The translations under genes were made by a program, and so were the position numbers. Under the pieces are notes generated by a model. It had not been told where the DNA came from and ran no database searches. It was given only the letters and a program-made list of their open reading frames with translations. Of a DNA stretch of 7,612 nucleotides, positions 1-5,826 are shown piece after piece. How positions within the stretch are numbered: position 1 is the first letter of the stretch; each line of letters opens with the position of its first letter. Source of the DNA: Pseudomonadota bacterium (GTDB taxonomy: Bacteria > Pseudomonadota > Gammaproteobacteria > Xanthomonadales > Rhodanobacteraceae); contig JAJXTX010000123.1 in NCBI GenBank assembly GCA_021783385.1, positions 1 to 7,612 on the forward strand, given 5' to 3'.

Positions 1-65
1 GCCGCCATCAGCCCGCCCGGGCCGCCGCCGATGATGGAAACCCGCCGTGGTTTTGCCGTGGTCAT
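1..65 (-). CDS. FAD/NAD(P)-binding oxidoreductase, N-terminal fragment cut by the left edge
   Basis: On the minus strand an ATG at 65-63 opens a frame that stays open to the window edge and gives 21 complete residues: MTTAKPRRV followed by SIIGGGPGGLMA. The stretch IIGGGPGG fits the GxGxxG Rossmann motif that binds the ADP part of FAD or NAD(P) at the extreme N-terminus of many flavoproteins, preceded by a basic stretch and a hydrophobic beta strand as expected. The LMAA-type ending is common in HI0933-like flavoproteins and in FAD-dependent monooxygenases, but 21 residues cannot separate these subfamilies. No strong Shine-Dalgarno sequence is visible upstream (the bases read GCGCGG just before ATG), so the start is plausible rather than certain. 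The gene diverges from the decayed gene to its right. No function beyond a dinucleotide-binding redox enzyme should be inferred. Confidence 0.72.
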   Translation of the reverse strand, partial: MTTAKPRRVSIIGGGPGGLMA

Positions 66-71
66 CCGCGC

Positions 72-665
72 ATGGTCGCATCACGGCGATTTCAATTGCA
101 CGCGCTGTTCACTGCAGCGTGCGGCGGCTTGCCGCCAGTGCGCGGCCACGCGTCGCCGTACCGAAAGTGCGAACTGCTTGGCCCTTGGCCGGCTGGCGCG
201 GCGCAGCGGACAGAGTCGAGTGGAAGTTTTTGCGCGATCGGTGACGCCCAGCTTCGTGCAGTGGGCGTACCCCTTCGACCTCAGCTTGCCGTCGGGCAAG
301 TGGGGTGCGGACACATCAGCGACCTGCGGATGAGCAGCAACACCTGCCCTGCCTTCACCAGCGCCCATCTCGCCCAGCATGGCCGGCCAGCAGGTCGGCC
401 AGTACCAGATCTCGTCCGCCGGCCCCACCGCGATCCACCGACTGGACAAGTCGAGCTGCGGCGCCAGCGGCGTACCCAGCGCACTGCACACGCTGATCAC
501 CGCCCCGCGCAGCCAGTGGATCGGGCGATGCAGCTGCAGAGGGTGGCGCGCATGATCGCGGCGCGCACCGCACTGGGTGCCCGGATGGGTCTGTCGGACA
601 CCGACCTGTCCACCGCGCTGCCGCAGATCGGCAACTGCAGCACGCGCAATCCGGGTTTCATGGGT
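72..665 (+). pseudogene. Decayed DUF1501-family gene (collapsed by deletions and frameshifts)
   Basis: Short translated pieces match, in the correct order, what I know of DUF1501 proteins, which are large exported proteins with a twin-arginine-like leader. A frame from 72 starts MVASRRFQLHALFTAACGG, which resembles a worn leader. In the same frame 312-362 reads HISDLRMSSNTCPAFTS, like the family's (G)R-x-DLL...NT...FTS segment. The reading then moves to another frame at 367-525 (MAGQQVGQYQISSAGP, later LITAPRSQWIG). It returns to the first frame at 516-665: MQLQRVARMIAARTALGAR, then directly MGLSDTDLSTALPQIGN and CSTRNPGFMG, which resembles the usual DUF1501 C-terminus. Intact family members are roughly 400-500 residues, so most of the N-terminal and central parts are missing. 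The evidence is pattern memory of the family, not an alignment. The first part (72-300) is the least certain. Function of the family is poorly known; in many genomes it is paired with a DUF1800 gene, which is not seen here. Confidence 0.66.
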
Positions 666-685
666 ACCTGGGCCGGGCGTCCACC

Positions 686-715
686 CTGCCGCTGCCCGCA
701 CGGGTGGGGCGGCAG
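686..715 (+). terminator. Hairpin, possible relic terminator of the decayed gene
   Basis: CTGCCGC at 686-692 pairs perfectly with GCGGCAG at 709-715, and inside it CCC at 695-697 can pair with GGG at 702-704 around a GCAC loop. It lies about 20 bases after the recognisable DUF1501 C-terminus, where a terminator would be expected. There is no T-run, so intrinsic termination activity is doubtful. Confidence 0.3.
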
Positions 716-720
716 ACATC

Positions 721-740
721 GGCGACAAGCGGCGACAAGC
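721..740. repeat. 10-bp perfect tandem duplication
   Basis: GGCGACAAGC occurs twice without a gap (721-730 and 731-740), and a further GGC follows. It lies in non-coding sequence after the decayed gene and looks like a replication-slippage duplication. Confidence 0.8.
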
Positions 741-1001
741 GGCTCGTGCGCGTGACACTCTGCACACGCACTTCACATCGACTCCTGTCTAGTGAGGCAG
801 TGCGCATCAGTGTTTGCGATATGGTGCGCGCAGTCCTGCCAACGTAGATTCCGCCGCGTGTTCTGCGCGGCGCGTCCGATCCGACACAGACCATCCACCC
901 GCCACCAGCAGCCGCACAGATGCGCGGTTGCCCAAGCAAGTAGCCGTCCGGTCAGACAGAGGATCTCTGCCTGAACACCTCGCTGCCGCGCAGCGATGAC
1001 C

Positions 1002-1028
1002 CTGACATACGTCCTGGACGCATACGTT
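1002..1028 (+). promoter_or_regulatory. Weak candidate promoter with an internal dyad, upstream of the autotransporter
   Basis: CTGACA at 1002-1007 matches five of six bases of the sigma-70 -35 box. TACGTT at 1023-1028 keeps the key T, A and final T of a -10 box, but the spacer is only 15 nt, shorter than ideal. The spacer contains the perfect dyad CGTCC-T-GGACG (1010-1020), placed where a repressor or activator could bind. The implied 5' leader of the autotransporter mRNA would be about 100 nt. Such matches also arise by chance, so this is only a candidate. Confidence 0.22.
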
Positions 1029-1135
1029 TACCTCCGGGGTGATACGCCAAACGGGGATCGACGAGTTATCCCAGTACCTGCTGACCCAGTGGGCCATGCA
1101 CTGCTGCGAGATTGTTCGCAACCTGAGGCGATCCC

Positions 1136-3256
1136 ATGAAAAAAATGCTCTTCATCCCCATCCTCGGCTCGGCCATGGTGGCCTGGCTGCCATCCGCCGC
1201 CGCCCGCGAAGTGGTGGTCCTGCCTGGTGTGGTCGGCCCGGTCGGCGTGGCCAGCGGCGTCGACACGCAAGGCCCCGGCCTGCTCACCGTAGGCAGCCAG
1301 GACATCAACACCGGCAACGATCCCGGTGGCGCCATCACCACCAATGCCGCCAATACGGCGAGCATCCTGTTCAACGGGAGCTCGACGGTGACCGGCTTCG
1401 TCGGCCAGACCGGCACCACCTTTCTCAACATCGCGGCCGGCAGCAACGGCAACACCGTGACCTTCAACGGCCCGGTGTATTCGACGACGTTCTCGGTGGC
1501 CGGTACCGGCACCGTCAATTTCAACAACGGCTTTACCAGCAACACCGGCTCGACCATGGATTTCGCCGGCGACGGCTTCATCAATGTCGGCGCGGGGCAG
1601 ACGGTCAAGGCCGCCATCACCAACTCGGCGGGTGCAGGCACCGGCACGCTGACGCTGAACAACAACAGCATCCTGGACGGTGCAGTGGGCGCTGCCAGCG
1701 GCCTGAAGCAGATCACCGTGGCCGGCGGCAATGCGCTGATCACCGGCCAGGCGAATGCCGCGGCGTACACGCTGGGTACCAACACCCTCAACGTCGCCGG
1801 CGCGTTCGCGATACCGGTGGCCGGCACCATCAACACCACCATCTTCAGCCCGTCCCTGTACGGCAAGATCGTGCCGGTGGGCGCTGCCACCATCGGCAAC
1901 GCGCTGCAGGTGAACGTGACCGTCACCGGACCGATACCGGTGGGCAGCCAATTCAACATCGTCGACGCCACCAGCGGTACCAACGGCAGCACCGTCACCG
2001 CGACCAGCAACACCACGCGCTACCTGTTCTCCGCAGCGCCCACCACCAACGGTCTGGTGCAGATCACTGCGACGCAGATTCCGCTGGCAGTGGTGGTGGC
2101 GCCGGTGGCCAATCCGGTGGCGCCCATCATTGCGCCGGTGATCGACGCGCTGCCGCTGACGCCGGCCACCACGCCGCTGCTGACCGCGATCACGCTGCTG
2201 CCGACCGCCCCCGCCGTCGCCAACGCGTTGGCGCAACTGCAGCCGGGCACCGTGAGCCTGGCTTCGCCGCAGGCCAGTTACCGCGTCACCCAGCAGTTTC
2301 AGGGACTGTGGGCCGCGCACATGGAAAATGCCGCGCGGCCCTGCATGCAGAATGACCAGCCCGATGACCGCAACACGCCGCGCCCGGACAACGCCGCGGC
2401 CTGCCAGCCCGACCGCACGCGCCCGCAGTGGTGGGGTGCCGCGTTCGGCTATGCCGGCTCGCAGCGCGGCCAGAATGGCTACGAGGGCTACACCGACAAC
2501 AGCTTCGGCGCGATGCTCGCCTACGACATGCCGCTCAGCCAGGCGGTCACCGCCGGCGTGGGCGTCCGCTATGCACGCACCATGCTCGACGGCATGAGCT
2601 CGGCCAGTCGCGGCAATATCCGTTCCTACCAGGCAACCGCCTATCTTGGCTATGCGCCGGGCCCGTGGTTCGTCAATGCGGCCCTGGTTTACGGACTGGA
2701 TGATTATTCCAGCTCGCGCCAGGTGGTTTTCCCGGGAATCAACAGCACCGCGGTAGCCAGCTACGGCGGCCATCAATACACCGCGTTCGGTGCCACCGGT
2801 TACCACTTCTATGTGGGCGACGGACGCACCGTCATTACACCGACTGCCACCTTGCAGTACACCCGCCTGAATACGGCCGCTTATACCGAAATGGGTAATA
2901 ACGCGATCGCACTGAAGGTCAATGCGCAAAAAGGCGATTTTGTGCAGTCCGGCCTGGGGTTGAAATTCGCACGCGATCTCGACAGCGCTGGCACTCACGT
3001 GGTGCGCCCCGAAGTGCACGTCAACTGGCTGCATTCATTCCGTGGCGAAACGATGAGCAATGCCGCCGCTTTCGCCAGCGGCGGTCCGACGTTCACTACC
3101 CAGGGTGTCAAGTCCGGGCGCGATGTGCTGGATGTGGGTGCCGGGCTGCTGCTCGCCAGCACCAACCGGTGGTCACTTGAAAGCGTCTACGATTATCAGT
3201 TCAACCACAGCTACCGGGCAGGCCAGGTCATGGTCAAGTTCAGCCTCAGCCTGTAA
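1136..3256 (+). CDS. Autotransporter (type Va secretion) with short Gly/Asn/Thr-rich passenger
   Basis: A 706-residue protein that should carry its own passenger across the outer membrane. The start at 1136 follows GAGG (1125-1128) by 7 nt and gives a typical signal peptide (MKKMLFIPILGS..., probable cleavage after the Ala run near residue 23). Residues about 24-310 are Gly/Asn/Thr/Ala-rich with alternating short beta-strand patterns (for example TLTLNNNSIL), as in passenger beta-helices. Residues 315-345 are Pro/Val/Ala-rich. A helical linker with a QLQP motif (367-370) spans about 353-400. From W432 to the end (about 275 residues) is an autotransporter beta-barrel of normal length: alternating aromatic/hydrophobic strands (GAMLAYDMPLS, AGVGVRYA) and a final strand, VMVKFSLSL, although it ends in Leu rather than the commoner Phe. 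C403 and C423 flank a polar insert before the barrel. No protease triad or other catalytic motif is evident in the passenger, so adhesion or biofilm roles are possible but unproven. It is followed by two hairpins and is probably transcribed alone. Confidence 0.9.
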   Translation: MKKMLFIPILGSAMVAWLPSAAAREVVVLPGVVGPVGVASGVDTQGPGLLTVGSQDINTGNDPGGAITTNAANTASILFNGSSTVTGFVGQTGTTFLNIAAGSNGNTVTFNGPVYSTTFSVAGTGTVNFNNGFTSNTGSTMDFAGDGFINVGAGQTVKAAITNSAGAGTGTLTLNNNSILDGAVGAASGLKQITVAGGNALITGQANAAAYTLGTNTLNVAGAFAIPVAGTINTTIFSPSLYGKIVPVGAATIGNALQVNVTVTGPIPVGSQFNIVDATSGTNGSTVTATSNTTRYLFSAAPTTNGLVQITATQIPLAVVVAPVANPVAPIIAPVIDALPLTPATTPLLTAITLLPTAPAVANALAQLQPGTVSLASPQASYRVTQQFQGLWAAHMENAARPCMQNDQPDDRNTPRPDNAAACQPDRTRPQWWGAAFGYAGSQRGQNGYEGYTDNSFGAMLAYDMPLSQAVTAGVGVRYARTMLDGMSSASRGNIRSYQATAYLGYAPGPWFVNAALVYGLDDYSSSRQVVFPGINSTAVASYGGHQYTAFGATGYHFYVGDGRTVITPTATLQYTRLNTAAYTEMGNNAIALKVNAQKGDFVQSGLGLKFARDLDSAGTHVVRPEVHVNWLHSFRGETMSNAAAFASGGPTFTTQGVKSGRDVLDVGAGLLLASTNRWSLESVYDYQFNHSYRAGQVMVKFSLSL

Positions 3257-3263
3257 CCGCCCT

Positions 3264-3287
3264 GCCTGCCGCAGCACAGCGGCAGGC
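3264..3287 (+). terminator. Hairpin just after the autotransporter stop codon
   Basis: GCCTGCCGC at 3264-3272 and GCGGCAGGC at 3279-3287 form a perfect 9-bp, very GC-rich stem with a 6-nt loop, beginning 8 nt after the TAA. Only CTT follows, so there is no true U-tract. The position and stem strength support a terminator or 3'-end stabilising role. Confidence 0.6.
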
Positions 3288-3309
3288 CTTGCCGCATGAC
3301 GCCAATCGC

Positions 3310-3336
3310 CGATGAACCCGGAACCCGGGTTCATCG
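3310..3336. terminator. Second perfect palindromic hairpin (12-bp stem, 3-nt loop)
   Basis: CGATGAACCCGG at 3310-3321 and CCGGGTTCATCG at 3325-3336 pair without mismatch around the loop AAC. It follows the first hairpin by 22 nt. There is no T-run on either side. It may be a backup transcription terminator acting on the autotransporter mRNA, or a dispersed palindromic element; the sequence of one copy cannot decide. Confidence 0.5.
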
Positions 3337-3466
3337 CATCATATTGCGATGGACGCAAGTTATGGCGATATAGCGCAATAAATTATTATTCGCGTGATTA
3401 CTTGCGCCTGTGGCTGCAGCTCCGCCGAACCGTGATTGCAGTCACCCGATACTACAAAAAGTCCTA

Positions 3467-3496
3467 TTGACGATAATCGGCGCGACCACCTACCGT
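3467..3496 (+). promoter_or_regulatory. Candidate sigma-70-type promoter ahead of the stem-loop pair
   Basis: TTGACG at 3467-3472 matches five of six -35 bases. TACCGT at 3491-3496 keeps the T, A and last T of a -10 box, with an 18-nt spacer. A transcript would begin near 3503, immediately at the base of the first strong stem-loop. The -10 match is modest, so this is suggestive only. Confidence 0.3.
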
Positions 3497-3502
3497 CGAA
3501 GA

Positions 3503-3575
3503 GTTCGCCAAGGGAGAGTGCTTGGCGAATGTCCCCAGGCAACGCCCTGCCATCCTGTTTCGGCGTTGCCTTTCA
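3503..3575 (+). ncRNA. Candidate structured RNA: small RNA or attenuator-like 5' leader
   Basis: Two perfect stem-loops lie back to back. TTCGCCAAG (3504-3512) pairs with CTTGGCGAA (3521-3529) around an 8-nt loop, GGAGAGTG, which exposes purine-rich, Shine-Dalgarno-like sequence. AGGCAACGCC (3537-3546) pairs with GGCGTTGCCT (3562-3571) around a 15-nt loop and is followed by TTC, a terminator-like arrangement with a weak U-tract. A promoter candidate ends a few bases upstream. This could be a short independent RNA of about 70 nt or the first part of a leader for the gene at 3748. I do not recognise it as a known RNA family. Confidence 0.33.
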
Positions 3576-3736
3576 AAAACCCGCGAATTGAGCCTGGCGG
3601 AGAGGGGCGGGCGAATTCGCGGCGAATACGGGGTCGCAAAGCATTTAAGCAAAAACCAATACTGCCGCGTCTGTGCACGGCAATCCGTCATGGGGTCAAA
3701 CGACCGCATCGGGTTTGTTTGATCCTCAAAAACTTT

Positions 3737-3741
3737 GGGAG
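3737..3741 (+). promoter_or_regulatory. Ribosome binding site that fixes the start of the HEYAE protein
   Basis: GGGAG sits 6 nt before the ATG at 3748. That ATG gives a clean signal peptide, whereas the in-frame ATG at 3673 would add 25 non-hydrophobic residues ahead of it. Confidence 0.8.
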
Positions 3742-3747
3742 TTCAAA

Positions 3748-5646
3748 ATGCCTAGCCATTTTCGACCGAAGCTGTGGCTCGTTGCCGCAGGAATTGTTGT
3801 TGCGGCAACCAGTGCGGCAACGGCTCAACAAAATACTTCTGCGCCAGCAGCGGCAAGCAGCGCAGCATCAAGCAATGCCGTGAGAAATCCGTACTCGCCT
3901 GCCTACGGGCATCCCTACCGCCACGGCGTGTTTCCGACCAAGGAAGCCCACAGCAGAATGAAGCAATACGCTGCGCTGATGGCCACTTCGACCACTGGCA
4001 CGGAAACGCTCAGCTTCGGCGGCGGCGTCGACGGCATCGGCGTCACCAGTGGCATCCCGAAGGTCTACATCGTCGTCTACGGCAGCCAGTGGGGCACCGC
4101 CGGAACCGATGCCAGCGGCAACATGACCGTGTCCAATGATCCGGTCGGCGCCGTGCCGTACCTGCAGAAACTGTTCAAGGGACTCGGCACCGGAGGTGAG
4201 CTGTGGTCCGGCGTGATGACCCAGTATTGCGATGGTTCCCTGGTGTCCACCGGCGCCACCTTCTGTCCCTCGGGCGCTCCGCTGATCGGCTACCCCACCG
4301 GCGGCAATCTCGCCGGCGTCTGGTATGACAACTCGGTTGCCTCGCCGTCCCAGGCTACCGGCGCCCAGCTCGCGCAGGAAGCGATCAAGGCCGCGCAGCA
4401 CTTCGGCAACACCACCGCGGCATCCAACCGCTATGCCCAGTACGTGATCCTGTCGCCAACAGGAACGCACCCGGACGGCTTCAACACGAGTAGCGGGACC
4501 TTCTGCGCCTGGCACGACTGGAATGGTGACCAGAGCGTCACCTCCCCGGTGGGAGATGTCGCGTTTACCAACATGCCTTATGTCTATGACATGGGCTCGA
4601 GCTGCGGCACCGGCTCGGTCAACGGCGCCACGGCGCAAGGCAATCTCGACGGTTTCTCGATCGTCGAGGGCCACGAGTACGCCGAGACGGTGACCGACCA
4701 GAACCCGGCCGGTGGCTGGACCAACCACACCGGTAACGCGACGTACAACGGCCAGGAGAATGGTGACGAGTGCGCATGGATATCGTCCGGTCAGGGCGCT
4801 ACCCAGAACGTCGTCATGGGTAATGGCACCTATGCCATGCAATCGACCTGGTCCAACGACACCAACGAATGCGATATATCGCATCCGATTGTTGGCGGTG
4901 GCAGCAGCGGTGGCACGCCGGTCGCCAACTTCAGCGACACAATCAGCGGTCTCACGGTGAAGTTCACCGACAGTTCCACTGATACCGGCGGCACCATCTC
5001 GTCCCACGCGTGGACCTTTGGCGATGGCAGCAGTTCGACCGCCACCAGCCCAAGCCACAGCTATGCTGCAGCCGGCACCTATAGCGTGACCGAAACGGTG
5101 ACTGACAGCGTCAGTGGCAAGACCAGTTCCAAGACGGCGTCGGTGACCGTCGCCAGCAGTGGTGGCTCGACCCAGCTGCTGGGCAACACCGGCTTTGAAA
5201 CCGGCGCCGCCGCGCCCTGGACGATGACCTCTGGTGTGCTCTGCAGCAACAGCACCTGCTCGGGCGAGGTCGCCCATGCCGGCAGCTGGTTCGCCTGGCT
5301 GGACGGCTACGGCACCACGCATACCGACACGGTGTCGCAGAAGGTCGCCATCCCGAGCGGCAAGACCACGGCCAACCTGACGTACTACCTGCACGTGGAC
5401 ACGGCCGAAACCACCACCAGCACGGCCTACGACAAGCTCAACGTGCAGGTGTTCAACAGCTCGGGCACGCTGCTGAAGACGCTGGCGACCTACTCCAACC
5501 TCAACGCCGCAAGCGGTTACTCGGCACACACGGTGAGCTTGGCCGCCTACATTGGTCAGACAGTGACGATCAAGTTCACCGGCACCGAGGACGCCTCGCT
5601 GCAGACCTCGTTCGTGCTGGATGACGTGACCCTGACCGTGCAGTAA
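3748..5646 (+). CDS. Secreted multidomain protein: putative HEYAE-motif metalloprotease-like domain, PKD domain, C-terminal beta-sandwich
   Basis: A 632-residue exported protein. Residues 1-26 form a signal peptide ([18 protein letters not shown], then QQ), followed by an Ala/Ser/Asn-rich stretch that may be a propeptide or spacer. The central domain (about 85-385) contains [11 protein letters not shown], a Cys-bearing segment (MTQYCDGS), and at 309-313 HEYAE, preceded by GFSIVEG and followed at 337-344 by ENGDECAW. An H-E-x-x-E pair followed by an acidic E-N-G-D patch is the layout seen in plant EXORDIUM/phosphate-induced-like proteins and related bacterial secreted proteins. It resembles a metal-binding site but lacks the HExxH of classical zincins, so catalysis is unproven. 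A PKD domain follows at about 392-468 (WTFGDGSSS at 422, then [11 protein letters not shown]). The C-terminal domain (475-632) starts [10 protein letters not shown] and ends [10 protein letters not shown], a jelly-roll pattern common at the ends of secreted hydrolases and likely used for binding glycans or surfaces. The upstream leader is structured, and a strong terminator follows. Confidence 0.87.
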   Translation: MPSHFRPKLWLVAAGIVVAATSAATAQQNTSAPAAASSAASSNAVRNPYSPAYGHPYRHGVFPTKEAHSRMKQYAALMATSTTGTETLSFGGGVDGIGVTSGIPKVYIVVYGSQWGTAGTDASGNMTVSNDPVGAVPYLQKLFKGLGTGGELWSGVMTQYCDGSLVSTGATFCPSGAPLIGYPTGGNLAGVWYDNSVASPSQATGAQLAQEAIKAAQHFGNTTAASNRYAQYVILSPTGTHPDGFNTSSGTFCAWHDWNGDQSVTSPVGDVAFTNMPYVYDMGSSCGTGSVNGATAQGNLDGFSIVEGHEYAETVTDQNPAGGWTNHTGNATYNGQENGDECAWISSGQGATQNVVMGNGTYAMQSTWSNDTNECDISHPIVGGGSSGGTPVANFSDTISGLTVKFTDSSTDTGGTISSHAWTFGDGSSSTATSPSHSYAAAGTYSVTETVTDSVSGKTSSKTASVTVASSGGSTQLLGNTGFETGAAAPWTMTSGVLCSNSTCSGEVAHAGSWFAWLDGYGTTHTDTVSQKVAIPSGKTTANLTYYLHVDTAETTTSTAYDKLNVQVFNSSGTLLKTLATYSNLNAASGYSAHTVSLAAYIGQTVTIKFTGTEDASLQTSFVLDDVTLTVQ

Positions 5647-5724
5647 GCGCTACGCCAGCGGGATCGGCGCACAGGGATGTGCCTCGATCGACCGTACCGG
5701 GTTTGAAGTGATGACACAGGACTC

Positions 5725-5760
5725 GAGGCCAGCCCGGCAACGTGCTGGCCTCTTTGTTTG
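5725..5760 (+). terminator. Intrinsic terminator after the HEYAE protein gene
   Basis: GAGGCCAGC (5725-5733) and GCTGGCCTC (5744-5752) form a perfect 9-bp stem with a 10-nt loop, followed by TTTGTTTG (5753-5760). It lies about 80 nt after the stop codon and separates this gene from the peptidase downstream. Confidence 0.85.
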
Positions 5761-5810
5761 TCTGGCGGCAGATCGGGTCGCGCCGGCGTTGTATCGTTGC
5801 TGCTTCCCGC

Positions 5811-5817
5811 AAGAGGA
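5811..5817 (+). promoter_or_regulatory. Ribosome binding site of the M28 peptidase
   Basis: AAGAGGA lies about 10 nt before the ATG at 5827. It supports that start over an in-frame TTG at 5758, which lies within the terminator's T-rich tail and would add 23 residues ahead of the signal peptide. Confidence 0.7.
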
Positions 5818-5826
5818 TGCCCAACC

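Larger units (their letters stand above)
666..1135. other. 470-nt stretch without a convincing gene
   Basis: No reading frame on either strand gives recognisable protein sequence, and the frames present are rich in Arg, Cys, Ser and Ala, as expected for chance frames in GC-rich DNA. The first part is probably the tail of the decayed DUF1501 gene plus its old downstream region; the last 130 or so bases should hold the promoter and 5' leader of the autotransporter. Local structures seen are a hairpin at 686-715, a 10-base tandem duplication at 721-740, a 7-bp inverted repeat at 852-858/866-872 with a 7-nt loop, and a short dyad at 1010-1020. Confidence 0.6.
3337..3747. other. Intergenic region and presumed leader of the HEYAE protein gene
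   Basis: Rich in structure but without a gene. An AT-rich island lies at about 3337-3400 (AATAAATTATTATT at 3377-3390) in otherwise GC-rich DNA and is a likely promoter area or a site for nucleoid proteins. It carries nested inverted repeats: TATTGCG/CGCAATA (3342-3348 and 3374-3380) and CGCAAGT/ACTTGCG (3354-3360 and 3400-3406). Further on are the stem-loop pair described separately (3504-3571) and CCGCGAATT/AATTCGCGG (3581-3589 and 3614-3622), the second arm of which also belongs to the 10-bp palindrome GCGAATTCGC (3611-3620). The short frames here have no recognisable protein character. Confidence 0.65.

Noticed and set aside
72..755. Intact 227-codon gene
   Set aside because: Only parts of this frame resemble DUF1501, matching sequence continues in another frame between 367 and 525, and the end beyond 665 has no family character. 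It fits a pseudogene better than a new gene.
852..872. 7-bp inverted repeat CGCCGCG/CGCGGCG with a 7-nt loop
   Set aside because: Short all-GC dyads are expected by chance in DNA of this composition and nothing nearby gives it a role.
996..1139. 47-codon frame whose TGA overlaps the autotransporter ATG (ATGA)
   Set aside because: The overlap looks like translational coupling, but third-position GC is near half, well below the neighbouring genes, no good ribosome binding site precedes it, and the peptide has no recognisable features. Probably chance.
1028..3034. 668-codon open frame antisense to the autotransporter
   Set aside because: Its translation is rich in Arg, Gly, His and Ala with no domain or signal. 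It arises from the codon bias of the real gene on the other strand, which has a ribosome binding site, signal peptide and barrel.
3570..3700. Cyclic-di-GMP-I (GEMM) riboswitch, suggested by GGGGTCGCAAAGC
   Set aside because: The required 5' partner of the GGCAAACC type is missing and the bases after CGCAAAGC do not follow the consensus.
3673..3747. Upstream in-frame start for the HEYAE protein at 3673
   Set aside because: It would put 25 mostly polar residues before the signal peptide, and the later ATG has a well-spaced GGGAG.
3868..5529. 553-codon open frame antisense to the HEYAE protein
   Set aside because: Compositionally biased chance frame opposite a gene with clear signal peptide, PKD and C-terminal domains.
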